From Phytoseiulus persimilis (taxonomy: Eukaryota > Arthropoda > Arachnida > Mesostigmata > Phytoseiidae): 64,000 bases of DNA. The translations under genes were made by a program, and so were the position numbers. The stretch is from contig CM075102.1 in the NCBI GenBank assembly GCA_037576195.1, positions 34,592,745 through 34,656,744 of the forward strand, read 5' to 3'. This document shows positions 1 to 12,900 of the stretch, one piece after another. The notes under the pieces are model-generated. The model ran no database searches and had not been told where the DNA came from. It was given only the letters and a program-made list of their open reading frames with translations. The number at the start of each line of letters is the position of its first letter. The stretch's first letter is position 1.

Positions 1-37
1 TCGACATGTTGTCTTCAACGTTTGAGTTATTCACAGG

Positions 38-43
38 TTTATT
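38..43 (-). terminator. poly(A) signal candidate for mpaB-like copy 1
   Basis: AATAAA read on the minus strand (TTTATT on the plus strand), about 290 nt beyond the stop codon of copy 1. The surrounding TTTATTTAC is also found after copy 2, so it may be a conserved 3' end. The distance is long but possible. Confidence 0.35.
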
Positions 44-335
44 TACAGTGTCGTATGCGAAGTATGAGTCTCCAGAGTATCGTTTCCCAGACCTCTCACA
101 TACCTACAAGTGTCATGCGGGAGAAACATATGTTGAATTCTTGAAAGTAGTGCCAGTGCTGCTTAGAGATGATTTCAAGAACGTTGCTCCCTGAGATATT
201 CAGAAGGCGAACCTATCACAGTTCTCGATGACGGTCTGGTGCGTTGATCCGCGCGATAGACTGAACGTATGTTTGGTCGGTCGCTCAGCTGTATTGAGCA
301 ATTGTTCAACTCGGTGTCTCAATATCTGGGTCGCT

Positions 336-1880
336 TCAGCTGGTTTTCTTCACCAAGTACGGACACATCGAACAATCGCCGTAAACATCGTTCAGCAAAG
401 AATCTGGCAGAGTGTTGGGACTCGAATAAGCGTTCAGATATCGTCGCTCATGACGATAATTAAGGAATCGTCGGATCGTCCCGAAGCTGGTGATTCCACT
501 TGCATAGACGAGTTTCATAAGGAAAATACAAATGCGATCCCCCACACCGAGTTTTTCGTTGAAATGTACTTGAAGGATCTGAAATCAGCGTAGCGATCAG
601 TGAATCAGCGATCAAGTAGAACCTCGGAAATTGGCGCTTCCTGGGAATCATGATTAGAAATAAACCAAGAGTGGAGTCAATCTTGATAAACGTACCGGGC
701 ACCAATACGCGATGAAGCCGTTCCTTGTGACGAATTTGTTTCCAATGGACTTCAGCACCGAGTCGAGAATTCCTCTGGCCATATTGAATTTATCCGAGTT
801 GATTTCCAACATTGAGGGCCGGAGCAAATTGTCGACGAACGCCGTAGTCAGAGTCCTCAGATCGTCCAGTGATCCACCGCACACATTGTATTCATCCGAA
901 ATCCCGAGGAGATAACCTGTGAACGATCGTCAGAGCTCAAATTCCTGTCGACTCAGTATCAGCTCCGGTATCGAGTTTGGCGAGCGGAGGTCTGAAGCAA
1001 TTATTCCCATCAATGGCTCTGAGCTGTAAGAGGCTCACCTATGCAACGCCAGTAGTGCATTATGGCCTCCTTGTCGGCTCTGGAGAGATGTCCAAGCCCC
1101 ACCGACTGAGGACAGATCATCATGAGGCCCACAAATGAAATCTGGGTTGTGGCCATGTAGAATTGCGAAATCCACAGCTCGTTCAGTCCGGGCCTGGGAT
1201 GAGATCGGTTCATGGATCGGTGAGACGTTGCGTGCATTTTCCTCACTAATGCGATACTCTTTGCCCCTGTATCGAATGAAGCGGTCAAGGCGGGTCAGTG
1301 TCAGTGTTCCACAGGCACTCGAACAGTCGACAGCAATCACGTTCACGATGATCGGAGGCGCTCCGAAATTCGAGACTCACCTTCGGTGCTCGGGTCGAAA
1401 ATGTCAGTGGAATACCATTTCATGATTTTGTTGCTAGTCGAGAGGTATCGGGATGCTAAATCTTTCAAGGATCCATGATTCCCGGTATTCGCGAGAACAG
1501 TGTAAGGAATCTCGATCGCAACCCCCAGGATCAAGCCGGCGAGGTGACAGAACATCGAGCTGAGAAAAAACACCAACCGTCGTACCACTGGACCCGAGGG
1601 GAGGTATTGATGAAATTAGCACAGGCGAACGTGATGATCGAGCACATTTTTCGCCTCTCTCAATTGAAACAATAGCATTCGCGAGATTAACTTACCATAG
1701 AAGATTGTCCATGAGGAGTTGCTGACCACGGAGGTATTGTTCCTCTCGAAACCATTTGGGTTTTTCAGCAGTGTTGCCACAATCTCCATCTTTGGTTTTA
1801 CCTTGCTGCAGTTTCTCCCAGGTGAGACGTTCGTTCTCGATTTGCACCACGACCTCATCAAGGCTCTCTTTTTGGCACAT
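336..1880 (-). CDS. mpaB/rubber-oxygenase-like (DUF2236) protein, copy 1
   Basis: Five exons on the minus strand: 1880-1696, 1559-1381, 1266-1039, 916-696 and 578-336, giving 351 residues with consistent phase (2,1,1,0). Donors are GTAAGT, GTGAGT, GTGAGC and GTACGT. The product resembles the ER-bound oxygenase mpaB/mpaB'/rubber oxygenase catalytic domain family of arthropods. Visible family features are GDCG..EKPKWF near the start, CHLAGLILG, the VRKMH motif, WISQFYMATTQ, then HYWRCIG joined across an intron to YLLGISDEYN. Family knowledge suggests an oxygenase-like fold at the ER; the substrate in arthropods is unknown. The tandem paralogue lies just upstream at 3932-5661. The ATG at 1880 is the first in frame after a stop, but the N-terminus is shorter than I recall for relatives, so a further 5' exon is possible. 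Confidence in family and exon structure is high; the start is uncertain. Confidence 0.82.
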
Positions 1881-3785
1881 TCTCACCGAAGGTTGCGACT
1901 AGATTCCGACTTTGACTAGAAGTCCTGAGGGGACTCCTCAGGAGAGCCGAGAGAACTTGGTCCACGGCGCTCGCTCGAAAGATCAACTTTCACGCTGATG
2001 TGATTCCGTGAAAGTCGTTGACTATTCTGCGGCGTCAACGCCGTGGCAGTATTGAGGAGATTTTCTGACTTCTCCATCGCGCGCCGGTGAGCTGCAGATC
2101 GTAGACCCTCACCTGAGGGGGCGACCCTGAAGTTTCCATGTTTTCTGTGTGAGTGCGCTGTCGAAGTGGCAGCGAAGCCACCGTGGCCTTTCCTGCCACC
2201 GTAATAGAAGAAGAAATTTGGGGTTTCGCGTCAGCGGACCACACAGCTCGTGGACGCTCCGCTGTTTTAAGTCCTTGTAACCTCCTGAATACATCGAATA
2301 CGTTTCGTCGTTGTGGGAAAAATGGCTTTTATTGTTATCATGCTATTCGTTCACGATTCCCCATAACACAGCCGGCGACGTCGTCGTTGAAGTGGAGCTC
2401 TTCACGGGAGTAGTCACCGTTACCCGAACTGTCAGATTTGAACATAATGCAAACATTCCTCGAAAGTTTGAGGCCGATCCGGTCAGAATCGCGGAGCAAA
2501 GGGCTTTCGGCCTTGCAAGAACAGCTTTCAAACCCAGCGTCTTTTTTGGTTGAATCACGTCTCGCTCTGCCATTTGGAGTCAATCAAGAACTGAGCCAGA
2601 TTGGTTACGACGGCTATTTATCGGTCAGTGAATGTGTTGTTGCTTTTTCTCTTATTCTGGGAGCCGTCGCCTTCATGGCGGTTTTTTTGCACAACCAGAA
2701 CTCCAATTCAAGTTTACTCGATTTTCGCCGTTGCCGATTGCCGTTGTTCAACGAGTTGGGTGATAGTGATAACTCGCCGAGGCGATCAGGGAACCGGTGA
2801 CTGTGGTGGATATTGAGTCATTGGGATAAGGCCAACCGACCAAAGGATCGCGAACGGTTTCATTGAGATCAGAGTCTAGCAAGAAGAGTGAGAACAGCAA
2901 ACTTCCCGTTTTCTGGTAATGCCAGCCACTCAAGGAAATCAGATGCTCGTTCAGATTCCGTCCAAATTATTTCCGGCATCAATGGACGAAAGTCTTCCGA
3001 AGGTCGAGCGGCGCGGCCAATGTCGATGATTCCGGATAAAGAGTCAGTCACCCCGTCTGGAAGAGAAACTTTCTCGATCACATGTCCTGTTTTGCGCCGC
3101 TCAGGCTTGCCGCTGGGCGCACACGTCGAATCTGCGCGCTCCAGAGTTTTTCGCCGCATTCCGCGAGCGAAGAAAGCTCCCTTGACTTCGTACGCATGAA
3201 CTGGAAGATGATGTTCCCGCGGGAATCAAGTCGTCGCTATCCTGAGCGCTCGATAGAATGCGTATCTGTTCGGTACTTCACGTCGTGATCTCTCTTCCCG
3301 GTGGCTCCTTACGTCTCGGGCGAGGATCGCGCGTCCTCAAAACTGATAATCCAAGAGCAAGCAAACGTGCATTCTGAGAGTTCATCAGCGGTTCATCGAC
3401 GGGTGACACGTGCCAACCACGGCGCAGTAAATATGCCCGCGCGAGTGTTGATCATCGTCAGAGCAGAATACTAAACTCAAGGACGGATCGGCGCCTGAGG
3501 CCACGAACCGCTAACGGTGCCGCGCCACTGCACAGAAACTGGAATTTCAGCACCCGAAATTCCTCCACAGAATACCGCTTCGAAAACATAACACTGTCTG
3601 ATAGCAACACCCTTCGATCCCAGCAACGGTTCCCGAAGTGAAACGAAGCGTTACATCGAACGATTTTAATTCGCACGGGTATCTTCCAGCGTGGAAGCGG
3701 ATTCCCGCGTGCTACAAATCTGGAACTCGTTGCTCAGAGGGAATCGTGCTCGAATGACTCTCCTAGACTTGTTGAACCGATAGAA
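1881..3785. other. spacer between the tandem oxygenase genes
   Basis: It should hold the promoter of copy 1 and the 3' UTR of copy 2. A plus-strand frame from an ATG at 2447 encodes about 117 residues with one hydrophobic stretch (CVVAFSLILGAVAFMAVF). It has no recognisable domain or promoter, so I do not call it a gene. A minus-strand frame near 2343-2573 is equally unsupported. Confidence 0.4.
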
Positions 3786-3791
3786 TTTATT
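3786..3791 (-). terminator. poly(A) signal of mpaB-like copy 2
   Basis: AATAAA on the minus strand about 140 nt downstream of the stop codon at 3932, in AT-rich sequence. Distance and context fit a normal 3' end. Confidence 0.55.
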
Positions 3792-3931
3792 TACAAATAT
3801 ATCACAATGAGCGCGATATCCACAGATATTCCTTCACACCGATTGCGTTTCGCAGGCGCTTTTCCGATCCTCTTCAAGAAACCATTCCAGCACGGAAGGT
3901 GTGACGGGGTTCTTTCGCCGCCAAGTTCACG

Positions 3932-5661
3932 TCAGCTCTGACTGGGTTTCACTTTTCTGACGAAAGGACAACTTGGTCGGTCCTTGGACTCGAGATCAGT
4001 AATAAGTTCATCACAGAGTTTGGAGACATCCGCTTTCGAAGCCGTGTCCAGCCGTTCCAGGATGCGTTTGCGAATGAGCCATCGCATCACCCGGAAACTC
4101 AGAAGACGTCCACCGAAGAGCGTCGTCAGCATCCACAAACAAAAGCGGTCCTTCCTGCTAAGCTCGTAATCGTAGTGAACACCTAGAACCTATAGTCATC
4201 CTCACCGTTAGGGGCAGCGGGTGATTCGACTCCATTAAGAGCTCGAGTCAGAAGCAGAACCCATCCAGAACGTATCCTGAGGATTCATCTACAATGTATT
4301 CTGAGGGATTGGAAAGAACGTGCCTGAGCGAAAAACGCGATGAAAGCCGGATAGGTTAGATTGATGTAACGGCTCGGGGCGACGGCCAGGAGAGCTTCAA
4401 TGATGCTTTCACTGAGTTTCATCTGTCCCTTATTGGCAGACAGCATTGAAGGATGGATTTCGTTCTCCGTTAGCTCTTCTGTGAAGCTCCTGAACTCGTC
4501 GAGGCCTCCCGCACAGGTGTTGAATTCATCCGAGATGCCCAGGAGGTAACCTGCAAATATCGAGGAAGAAGTTTATGTCGAGTTCTCGCGCTTCGAAGAG
4601 CACGTACGCTGAACAGTGCCGCGGGCTTTGTTTCTATCTCTGTATAACAGATCGGAACACTCGACTTCATTCTATACCCCTACAAATACGCTCGGAGAAG
4701 AAAATTCTGACATAAACGAACCAATGCACCTCCAATAGTGGATAATGCCCTCGAGATCCTTATCAGTAAGATGGCGGAGTCCGAGTTTTTTCGGGTGGAC
4801 AATCATCAGCGATATGAATGCACTCTGGGTTGCCCCCATCCAATACTGGCTGATCCATTGATCTCCATCTTCGAGTGGTTCCAGCTTCTGCATGTACCGG
4901 TCTGCTGCGAGATGCATTTCGCGTACTCGACGCACGCTCTTGTAACCTTGAATGATACACGAACTTCATCAATTCAGGCATCGAGCGCGAAAAAGGGGGA
5001 TCGGAAAAGAGAACGGTCAGACCCGAACGAGCAGAGCTTTCTGTTGGATCAGATCTTGACACGACGCTGACTTTCTAGGCAATCGATCCCAACTGCTACG
5101 CAATAATTGTTTCTTGATCCACTCAATTGATTCGAGATTTCGAACAGAATTCTCCTGGAACCTCCCGATCACTGCTCCTGTGTATTGATTCCACTCCACC
5201 AACCTTCAGACGTGGGATCGAAGACATCACTGCGATACCAACTGAGCACTTGTTTCGTTGTTGAGATGTACCGCTGGGCGAGTGCGCGGCAGCTGAAGTG
5301 GTTACCATTGTTCAAGAGGACTTTGTAGGGTTTCCAACTTGTCACACCGATGATCAGGCTGGCCAGATGGCACCACAGAGCTCTGCAAGTATCGATGCAG
5401 CCTTCTCTGAGTTAAGTTTCTCACGAATTCCTCCGGCTCTCCGGTCAGCTCACGAGAATAGGAAGCAGTTGGGGACACTCACACGAACAAGTTGTCCCAG
5501 AGCACTTTACGCCCGTGTTCGTACAACTCAGGAACAAACCATGGCGGCTTCTCCACAGGAGATCCGCAGTCGCCAGCGATAGTCAGTCCTCGACAAAAAT
5601 CTTTGTAACGATGCTTCGAGCTCTCTATCCGCACTTCCACTTCTGACCGTTCAGTCCCCAT
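3932..5661 (-). CDS. mpaB/rubber-oxygenase-like (DUF2236) protein, copy 2
   Basis: Five exons: 5661-5483, 5382-5204, 4946-4722, 4550-4324 and 4189-3932, giving 355 residues. All four intron positions and phases match copy 1 at 336-1880, showing a tandem duplication. Shared blocks are GDCGSPVEKPPWF, ALWCHLASLIIGV, ALAQRYISTT, VREMH, WISQYWMGATQ, HYWRCIGYLLGISDEFN and a C-terminal VHYDYELSRKDRF helix region. The fourth intron begins with GC instead of GT. The second donor (GTTGGT) and third donor (GTTCGT) are weak, yet paralogue alignment fixes them. The ATG at 5661 sits 12 nt after CTGTCAG, which could be an acceptor, so the protein may have an upstream exon. The predicted role is an ER-associated oxygenase-like enzyme; no substrate can be read. 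A poly(A) signal lies 141 nt past the stop. Confidence 0.84.
4190..4323 (-). other. GC-AG intron in mpaB-like copy 2
   Basis: At the fourth donor the minus strand reads CAG|GCACGT, where copy 1 reads CCG|GTACGT at the same codon boundary. The acceptor is ACTATAG|GTT. Reading phase 0 is preserved and both neighbouring exons align with copy 1, so the GC donor is used in the model. The match to consensus on both sides of the GC is good, as is usual for GC-AG introns. Confidence 0.72.
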
Positions 5662-8600
5662 CGGCAGTTTCTGACAGTGTGTGTATGAAAGTGAGTTCTG
5701 CCGCAGAAGGACTCCTCCGCAGCTTCTGGTTGTGCGCTGTGAGGCGTGCGAGGGGCACAAGGTCGATTCAGAAAGCTACGAAGCGGCATTGCCCGCCAGG
5801 ACGCTATGAGAAAGAAGATGCTTGACTTTTTCAGAGGTTCACTGTTTCGATCTCAAGGTAACTGCAAAGCGTCTCGAAAACGTTCACAGTCATATCATCC
5901 GGGACCCTCGGAAGTTCATTAAGTTATTGATTTCCAATCACCATAAAGATCGTTGGAGAAGCGCCGATTCTGCTCCCGGCTTTCCTGCACCGGAACGATC
6001 CGAATCTGCGGAGAAATGGACATCAGGGAATCAGGCTTCAGATTTGATTCGCTATCATGCGAACCTGATTCCCTATGAGGAAAGAATCGGCCAATCTGGA
6101 GGCCGAATCGATCCTTGATCGGAGATGAGGACCTCCCTCGTTTGTTACAGTTCGAACGCGAACTGCATGAGCTCGTGGGATAATGATCGACTACGTCTGC
6201 TTCTGTTTGTCGGGAACTGCTCCGGGACGGGATCGAGTCCGAAAACTAGCAAAGAGACGCTCGGTTGTCCGTAGGCTGTCTGCTGCCGAACTCATCACAG
6301 GGACACTTATTAGATCGAAAACAGCCCAACATCCAGCTAAGCAGCGAGGACAGCGTGTTGCTGGGCTGTCGAGTGCAGCTTTGTGTTTATACAGCTCGGG
6401 GCCAAGGATCCACAAGCGATACAGTAATCAGAGCGAGCATGTTTCGCGGAACCGGAAGCCTCATCAACATCGGAAGGGCGACAGCATTTCATGAATACCA
6501 CCAAGTCGTTGCTTGGGCATGCTTCACGACAATGTCCATCTACGTCCTCTGAGGTTCAGGTCGTTCGCGGAGGCCTTAGATTACGATTCTCCTCGGTCTT
6601 CTCGTTTCAACTGTTCTCCATGGGCTCAGCGGCGAGTTCAGGACAGAGCCACGAGGAAGAGGAATTGCAAGAGAGCGCACTCAACCGGAGATCCGCTTTT
6701 CATCCTTGCTTGATTCGATTGCGCTGAAGGAACGTTTCGAAAACGTGAAAGTCTGCCTGGTCGATTCCTGGAGGTCGTTACTCATGCGGATAGAAAACGT
6801 TTCCAGGTTGATTTCCTGCAAATGATTTGACACCAACGCCCATTTCCCCTCGTACCACGAGTTCTCCAGAGCAGAATATTGGGTAACTGACGTTGCCGGT
6901 GTCTGTTCGTGTCGCTCGACTCCGAGGGTTCGTTTCGACAAATTGGTGAACTCATTATTCCCGGGTTTCTATTGAGTGGGGCATATTCTTCAGCCAAATT
7001 CCAGGAATCGAAGTTCCATCGGAGCGATCCAGGAAGTATACGCTAGGGTAGGTTTGCTCAAAATAAGCGAAGTCTACCATCATACTTCTATTTTCCGTCG
7101 GAGTCGTGGTTTTCTAGTCACAGGCAAACTGTAGATGAGTGCTTTCCGAGACTACTCCATTCTAGCCGACTTGATGATTGACCGAGACACTCCATATTTT
7201 GACGGGGCACCCTGTATTGGCGAGGCTGCTCCCGATGTGGTGACGACGTGGCTCCGATGGCTGATAATCTTCTGAAGTCAACCAGAGATTGCTGCTGGGG
7301 AAGATGCACGGTATAGTTATGAGTGAGTGAAAATGATATTTCGTTCTGCCCCTGCGGTCCACACATCAGGAACTATCATTGACGTGTTTTCCACAATGGA
7401 TCGGTTCCATGCCCCCATCATCAGAGCAACTCCAGAGCCGACCCTTGATTCGACAACTCTCAAGGTGTTCACACGTTCCGAGAATCGTCGATATGCTCAA
7501 CAACTTTTCCAAAGACGCCGACAGCACAGATCCTCGGCGGCCAAAGCCACTGAGCGACAATGGTTCATCTCCTACATTCGAGTTCGTTGGTGCCGATTCA
7601 CAGTTTTAGTGGTGCTGACACCGAGAATTCCGAATTCCTCACACTGCACAGCCTCTACATGTTTTGGGTCACGAGGACGGCTGCTCCAAGGCACTAACGC
7701 TGATTCGTGTGAAAGTGAGTGAGAGGTGATGCCAGCCTGTGTTTTCTGTTGTCCTTCAAGGCGTGTTGTTGCTGTCTGTATTGCGTACCCACGCAACCCA
7801 TGAGATTTCATGCTTTGCAAATGCGTTGCTGATTAATGTGATGATGGTCGAGTAGGGAAACCGATTCCAACCCACCCCTGCTTCGCCGCGTTCCCCGATT
7901 CCCTGCAGGCTCTGCCATGGCCGATGATTCATATTGTGGGCCATGTTTCCATGTACAGGCAAGGTAGGTCTAGCTGTGGAGCTGGATGGTAGTGTAAAAG
8001 TACCAGTTATTTGCCGTGGGCCGTTGATCATTCTCGAGCCACTCACCAGTCATGAGCCGTGGTGAAGTCGCTGGGTCAACTCTCCTTCGGAGAGGGTCAA
8101 GCGGTCTTGAATTGAGACTGTGACTCGTATTCATGGTATCTGGTCACAATTTGTCTCTTCCCCTATTGCAGAGAAAATGAGACCATGTTCTGGCGGTTCT
8201 AGAACCTCTGGTAATTCAAAGCTCCATCCCTCCCGGACTCGAGGTCCTGTCTCGAAATCCCTGGAGTCCGAGTACATCAGTCCTAGTCGGCATAAAGGCG
8301 GTGTCGGCTCAATGCGAATCCTATGGGAGGGGCGTCTCTGAAGCTCGAAAGGGTCCTCCCCGCTTCACTGAAATGACTGATAATCGCATGTACTCTACTC
8401 GATGCAGTTTCCATGATTCATCAACGTAGTTCCGCGCGGCTCGTCAACAGGCTGAAGGATATTCATGACCTGCTTCATCATTCACGACCATTTGCATTCA
8501 GAGCTAGAAGCTTGAGGCGAACCGAAAGCGATGGACTAAGACTGGACTCGTATAAGAACTACTTAGATTAGAAGGTGAGAACTTATGATCGAAGTCGATG

Positions 8601-9626
8601 ATCAACAGGTCCAACATCAGCCCGAACCCTTGTGATCGACTTTGTATCTGTCCAGAGGTTTCTTTGATGGCGCTTCACGAGTTCCGGACAACGAGAGCTA
8701 GAATTTCGCTCGATTCGCTGGCGACTTGATGCGATATCGGCTCGGAACTTCAAACACAAAGTCGACATGCGCGTCTTGATAAGTTCAGCGTCATCGCCAG
8801 AAACCTTCAACTCCTCGAACGAAAGAGCGGCTGCTCTGGAAATCTGTGAACAGTTCTCTTCTGGTGATTTCTTCAGCCTTGACCGTTATGTATTACGCAA
8901 CTTCAGGGCATCGTGGGATCGGTCCGTCTGTTATTTAAGACCCGGGTTGCTCAACCTTGAGACAGAGCACAGAAGAATGGTGTCTGTCATTCGAATGCGA
9001 CTGTCACGCTCAGATAGTGGGATCGGGCGGGTGTTCAGTTTTTGTTTCGGATGTTTTCGACTTCCCTAGACAAAACACAATTTGATCACCTTGGAACGGC
9101 CGATCCCCCCGCGGCGCTTGGGGTGATTCACATCTCACCTAGTCAGAGCCCGAATGCGACGCAGACAGACTGGGAGGAACATTCGGTTCTCATCGGGACT
9201 CCGACAATCGTCGAGCTCGACATGCGAAACGTGGTCCTCGCGACCGGGCCCAGACCGGGGAGGCCTGGATGATGGGAAACAAGGGCGAAAAAATGGAGGG
9301 AAATTCAGGAAAACACCACTTATCCCGCATTTAAGAATCGGAAGCCAGACGCACACGGGATAGACGGTTCGATGGAGACTCTCAGCCTCTTCGCCAGAGG
9401 CTCTTCTTGTCCGCAATGACACGTAGCGTAACGGGTGCTATACGGCCGTAGCTTCAGAGAGCCAGTCCGGATGCTTCCGCGAGTACAATGAGAACCGTGT
9501 ATATGACATCGCCTCAGTGAGAGAGCGAGCGGTGGGCTGGCTGCCTAACCATCGCATGTGTGCTCCAGACCACTCGGCTGTCGAGTTCGAGCTCAATATG
9601 TCGGTTTCCATGTTGATGCTCCCTGG
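5662..9626. other. stretch without a supported gene
   Basis: Several open frames occur but none has convincing paired splice sites. A short minus-strand frame at about 6968-7084 starting ATG ATG reads like protein (DFAYFEQTYPSVYFLDR, ending at a stop), and minus frames at 7118-7366 and 7572-7820 are also open. They could be exons of an undetected minus-strand gene or remnants. No repeat or RNA gene was recognised. Confidence 0.35.
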
Positions 9627-9977
9627 TTATGGAGAGCGGCTCGAGCGGAAGGTGCTGATCGGTTTACGTAGTAGGCTGTTTACACAACCGCTGTTGTAGA
9701 CGGAAACCAGTGATGATGCTAACATAGGCGCTTTCTGCCAAAGCATTGGGTTCTGCGTGTCTAGAGAGGAGAATTGAAGTGCACGCCTCGAGCGACTCAC
9801 CGATGCATTCTTGTAGGTAAACAGTGAAGCCACTACGTGAATTGATCCCCCAGGCTCGAAATAGGGAGCCTCGCCAGAGTTCCATTCTGACGGCTAGCTC
9901 GCGAAGTTTCTCTATACCTCTGGTGCTGCCCGAACTCCCTGGGATGTGACCTGAGAGTTCACGCCTCGCAGCTTTCT
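9627..9977 (-). CDS. MAM gene: possible C-terminal tail (two exons)
   Basis: Exon 9977-9801 (acceptor GGTTGCAG, donor ATCG|GTGAGT, phase 1 to 1) and terminal exon 9760-9627 (acceptor TTCTCCTCTCTAG) with a stop. The phase-1 start fits the donor AGCA|GTGCGA at the end of MAM4. The encoded tail (ELAVRMELWRGSLFRAWG, VYLQECI, then QNPMLWQKAPMLASS) matches no domain I know. It may instead belong to a separate short gene, with the MAM protein ending at the TAA at 11032. Confidence 0.45.
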
Positions 9978-12900
9978 CTGCAACCAACGTCAGATAAGCT
10001 TCAAGCACTAAATACACTGTGCTTCATGGACGGATGCGACTTTTTTCCGTCGTGACAGCTTCGGTCACTGCCTGATGCACATGCACTGCTGTGATCATGC
10101 AATTCGTGTGTGACTCGCGAACCCATGGTCGTGATCCGCCAGCCAAAACTCGAGAAAACATCCCAAGACGATTGGTCACCAGAACCGGGACAAGTGCTGT
10201 TCAGCATCACATGCGAATAACGTAGAGACGAATATATAGAGTCAGGCTCTACCACCAGACACTAAATTGGGATTTCGGAGGGAATCCGTGCACGGATATT
10301 CATTGCCGTGAGAAGCGACTGAAAGACGAAACCTGATGTCGAGGATACCACTGAGATGGGCCTCAAGAGTCGTCTAGATGAGCCTAGACTCCTCGATGTA
10401 GGTTAGACTTGAAATTAGATAATAATTCAGCTGCTATGGTTGCATCTATCAGGTGTCCAAAGGTTCGAGCGTCCATCACTCAGTCCATTGGTACAAGACG
10501 GCAACCCGTAGCTGCTACAACCATTCGAACGACAATCGAAACTTCGCTAAGAATCGCCACAACTGAAGGTTGCTTGCTTCCAACTGGCTCCCAAGCGTGT
10601 CCCTGCGAAGTATTCATGCTGCCCCAGCCTCTGTCTGAGCGCTTTTCCAGACGAAGTAGCTCTGAGCGCTGAACTGCCTGAGTCGCTGTTGGAACGCACT
10701 ATAGGGACTTCAAGATCCGATGTCTTCCGTGCGATCGAGTGTTCAGAAAGCGTAATCGAGTGATCCAAGGGGGAAAGGGGAACGAAAACGATACCGGAAT
10801 CTACCGAGGAATAGAAGAGGCATTGGTTCGTATCCGACTTCTGAAAAAGCGTTCTCTTTTCCTGTTAATGGGAACAATGATGATCAACAGTGAGTATGTA
10901 CAGAAGATGCTTCCGCAGAGTACAATTATCGCCGAGCCTGGGCTCCAGCTTGCTCTATCAGCGGGCCCATCCAGGGCGAAGAATCGAAAATTCGAGTTCG
11001 ATGCATTCGTTCAAGATTGCGTCCAAGGTCCTTAGATGGGTTCGGGCGGTGCCACGATCGCACTGCTGGGCCTAGTTTCACAGTCGCCGTTGTAGAAGGT
11101 GATATCGTCCAGAGCGAAACCTCCGTCATTAGCTTCGCCTTCGAATTGGATCTGGAATTCGAGACAAAGAACATGGTGGGATTGAAGTCGACAAAACTTC
11201 TCAAGCTGTACCACGGAACGTTGCAATCAACAACCCTGCTGGAAATGTTCCCAAGCCAGCGGCTGACAGCTTGGTTGTCTCGCCCTTTCAAGGCGCCGTC
11301 TAGTTCGACAGGAACGCTTTGATGATCGATTCACACGTGAGCCACAGAGCAATTGTTCGACGCAGAGCTCTCAGACGGAGGGATTTTAAACAGATCAACT
11401 CACCCTGAATTGCTTGTCAGCAGGAATTTTCACTTGCCCGTATCTCCAATCGGGCCGTATTGTATCCGATCTTCTACTGATGAACTTCCAAAGCATCATC
11501 CGAGTGTCTTCTTCGGTTATCTCAGGTTCAATTCTATTTGAGAAAATAAAGATTGTACTCTTTCTCACATTGGCGTCACCTTAATTCCGCTCCTATCCTA
11601 GATATTTTGGAACAGATCTCAGACTTATTGGATGAAGTATCATTCGACGAACCTGTATAACGTCAAGGTAGAAGATTCTCCTCGACCGAAAGGCGCGAAC
11701 CAGAAGGAAACACAGCGATCAGGTTCCGAATCCACGGCTTGCACGACCGTTGACCGCAGAATCGGATTTTGAACTGCATTCTGATTGAAGATGTCGAAGA
11801 ATATATAGCCGGCTGTGAAGTGAAGAACAAAACTCATCAAGTTTACTACATTGGACTAAATTTTTGACGAAGACCTGTAAAGGAACTCTTCGTCAGGCAG
11901 CCCATCATGGCGACTCCCAAGAAACCTTGAACGGAGGTCTGTTCGATTTGGTGGTCGCTTCAGCTCAGTCCGTTTTCAAGAGATTTCGTTCCGATATTTG
12001 CCCGACGAGACCATTCAGAAAAAAGCAAGCGACGAGGTCGGTCCAGGCTGGCATCGTGACGAGCCGGATCGCGATCTCTCCCACATTTGTGGACGAGCTC
12101 GATGCTCGTGAGAATATTCATATTTTCAGTATATTTCCCAGTATTATTCCAACCCGCGTACCCCCTCAGAGACGCGTATGCGACCGCCAGCCCTGGAAAA
12201 CTTAGCGTTTCCACCGCTCGATGCCAGAGACCATGGATTCTCTCGTTGGTAACAGTCGAGTGTTGAACTCGAGAAAGGGCGCCACCGACGGAATCGTTTC
12301 TGGCATTTCTCGCCTGGTGGAACCTTTATCGCGACCGCAGCCGCGATTCGCTCACGATGTTGTAAACCCACCCGAGTACACTTTCCTGATTCTGATATCT
12401 AGGGACATGGTATACCACCTGAGGTACACAGGCTGGCTGACACATTTCCCAGAGACCGTCTCATTTCATTAAAAAATCTGTGAAGGACGCGTTCTCTCGA
12501 CAAGAGTCTTGCGGACCTTATGGGAACATACGAGATGCGCTGCCTCTTTTCCATATGCTGCGTCAAACACTCTAACAGTAATCTTGCGTGCTCTGCAGCT
12601 CCCGGAGCTTTCACGTATCGCGTTCTTAGATGGAGAAGTTATTGAAGAGAAGACGCGTTTCTGACAGTGACTGTCAGATTCACAATTCCCGGTGACGGGC
12701 GCAGGCGAAGCAAGAGCGGAAAGTGCGAACACACTAAGGTAAGAAAAGAGCCCTTTGAACTGCACTTTGTGTCTTATGCGTCGAGTCGAAATATTATGAT
12801 TATACGATTCCGGCTCTGTCAAGCAGGCATGGGTCTCGGGAGGCGTTTTTGAGCCCTCCAAAAAGAAGGTGAAGCAGAGGGCTTATTCGAAGTCTTGTCC

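Noticed and set aside
7572-7820. Minus frame with a MAM-like middle (PKHVEAVQCEEFGIL)
   Set aside because: No CGW or DDI exons in reach and no good splice sites.
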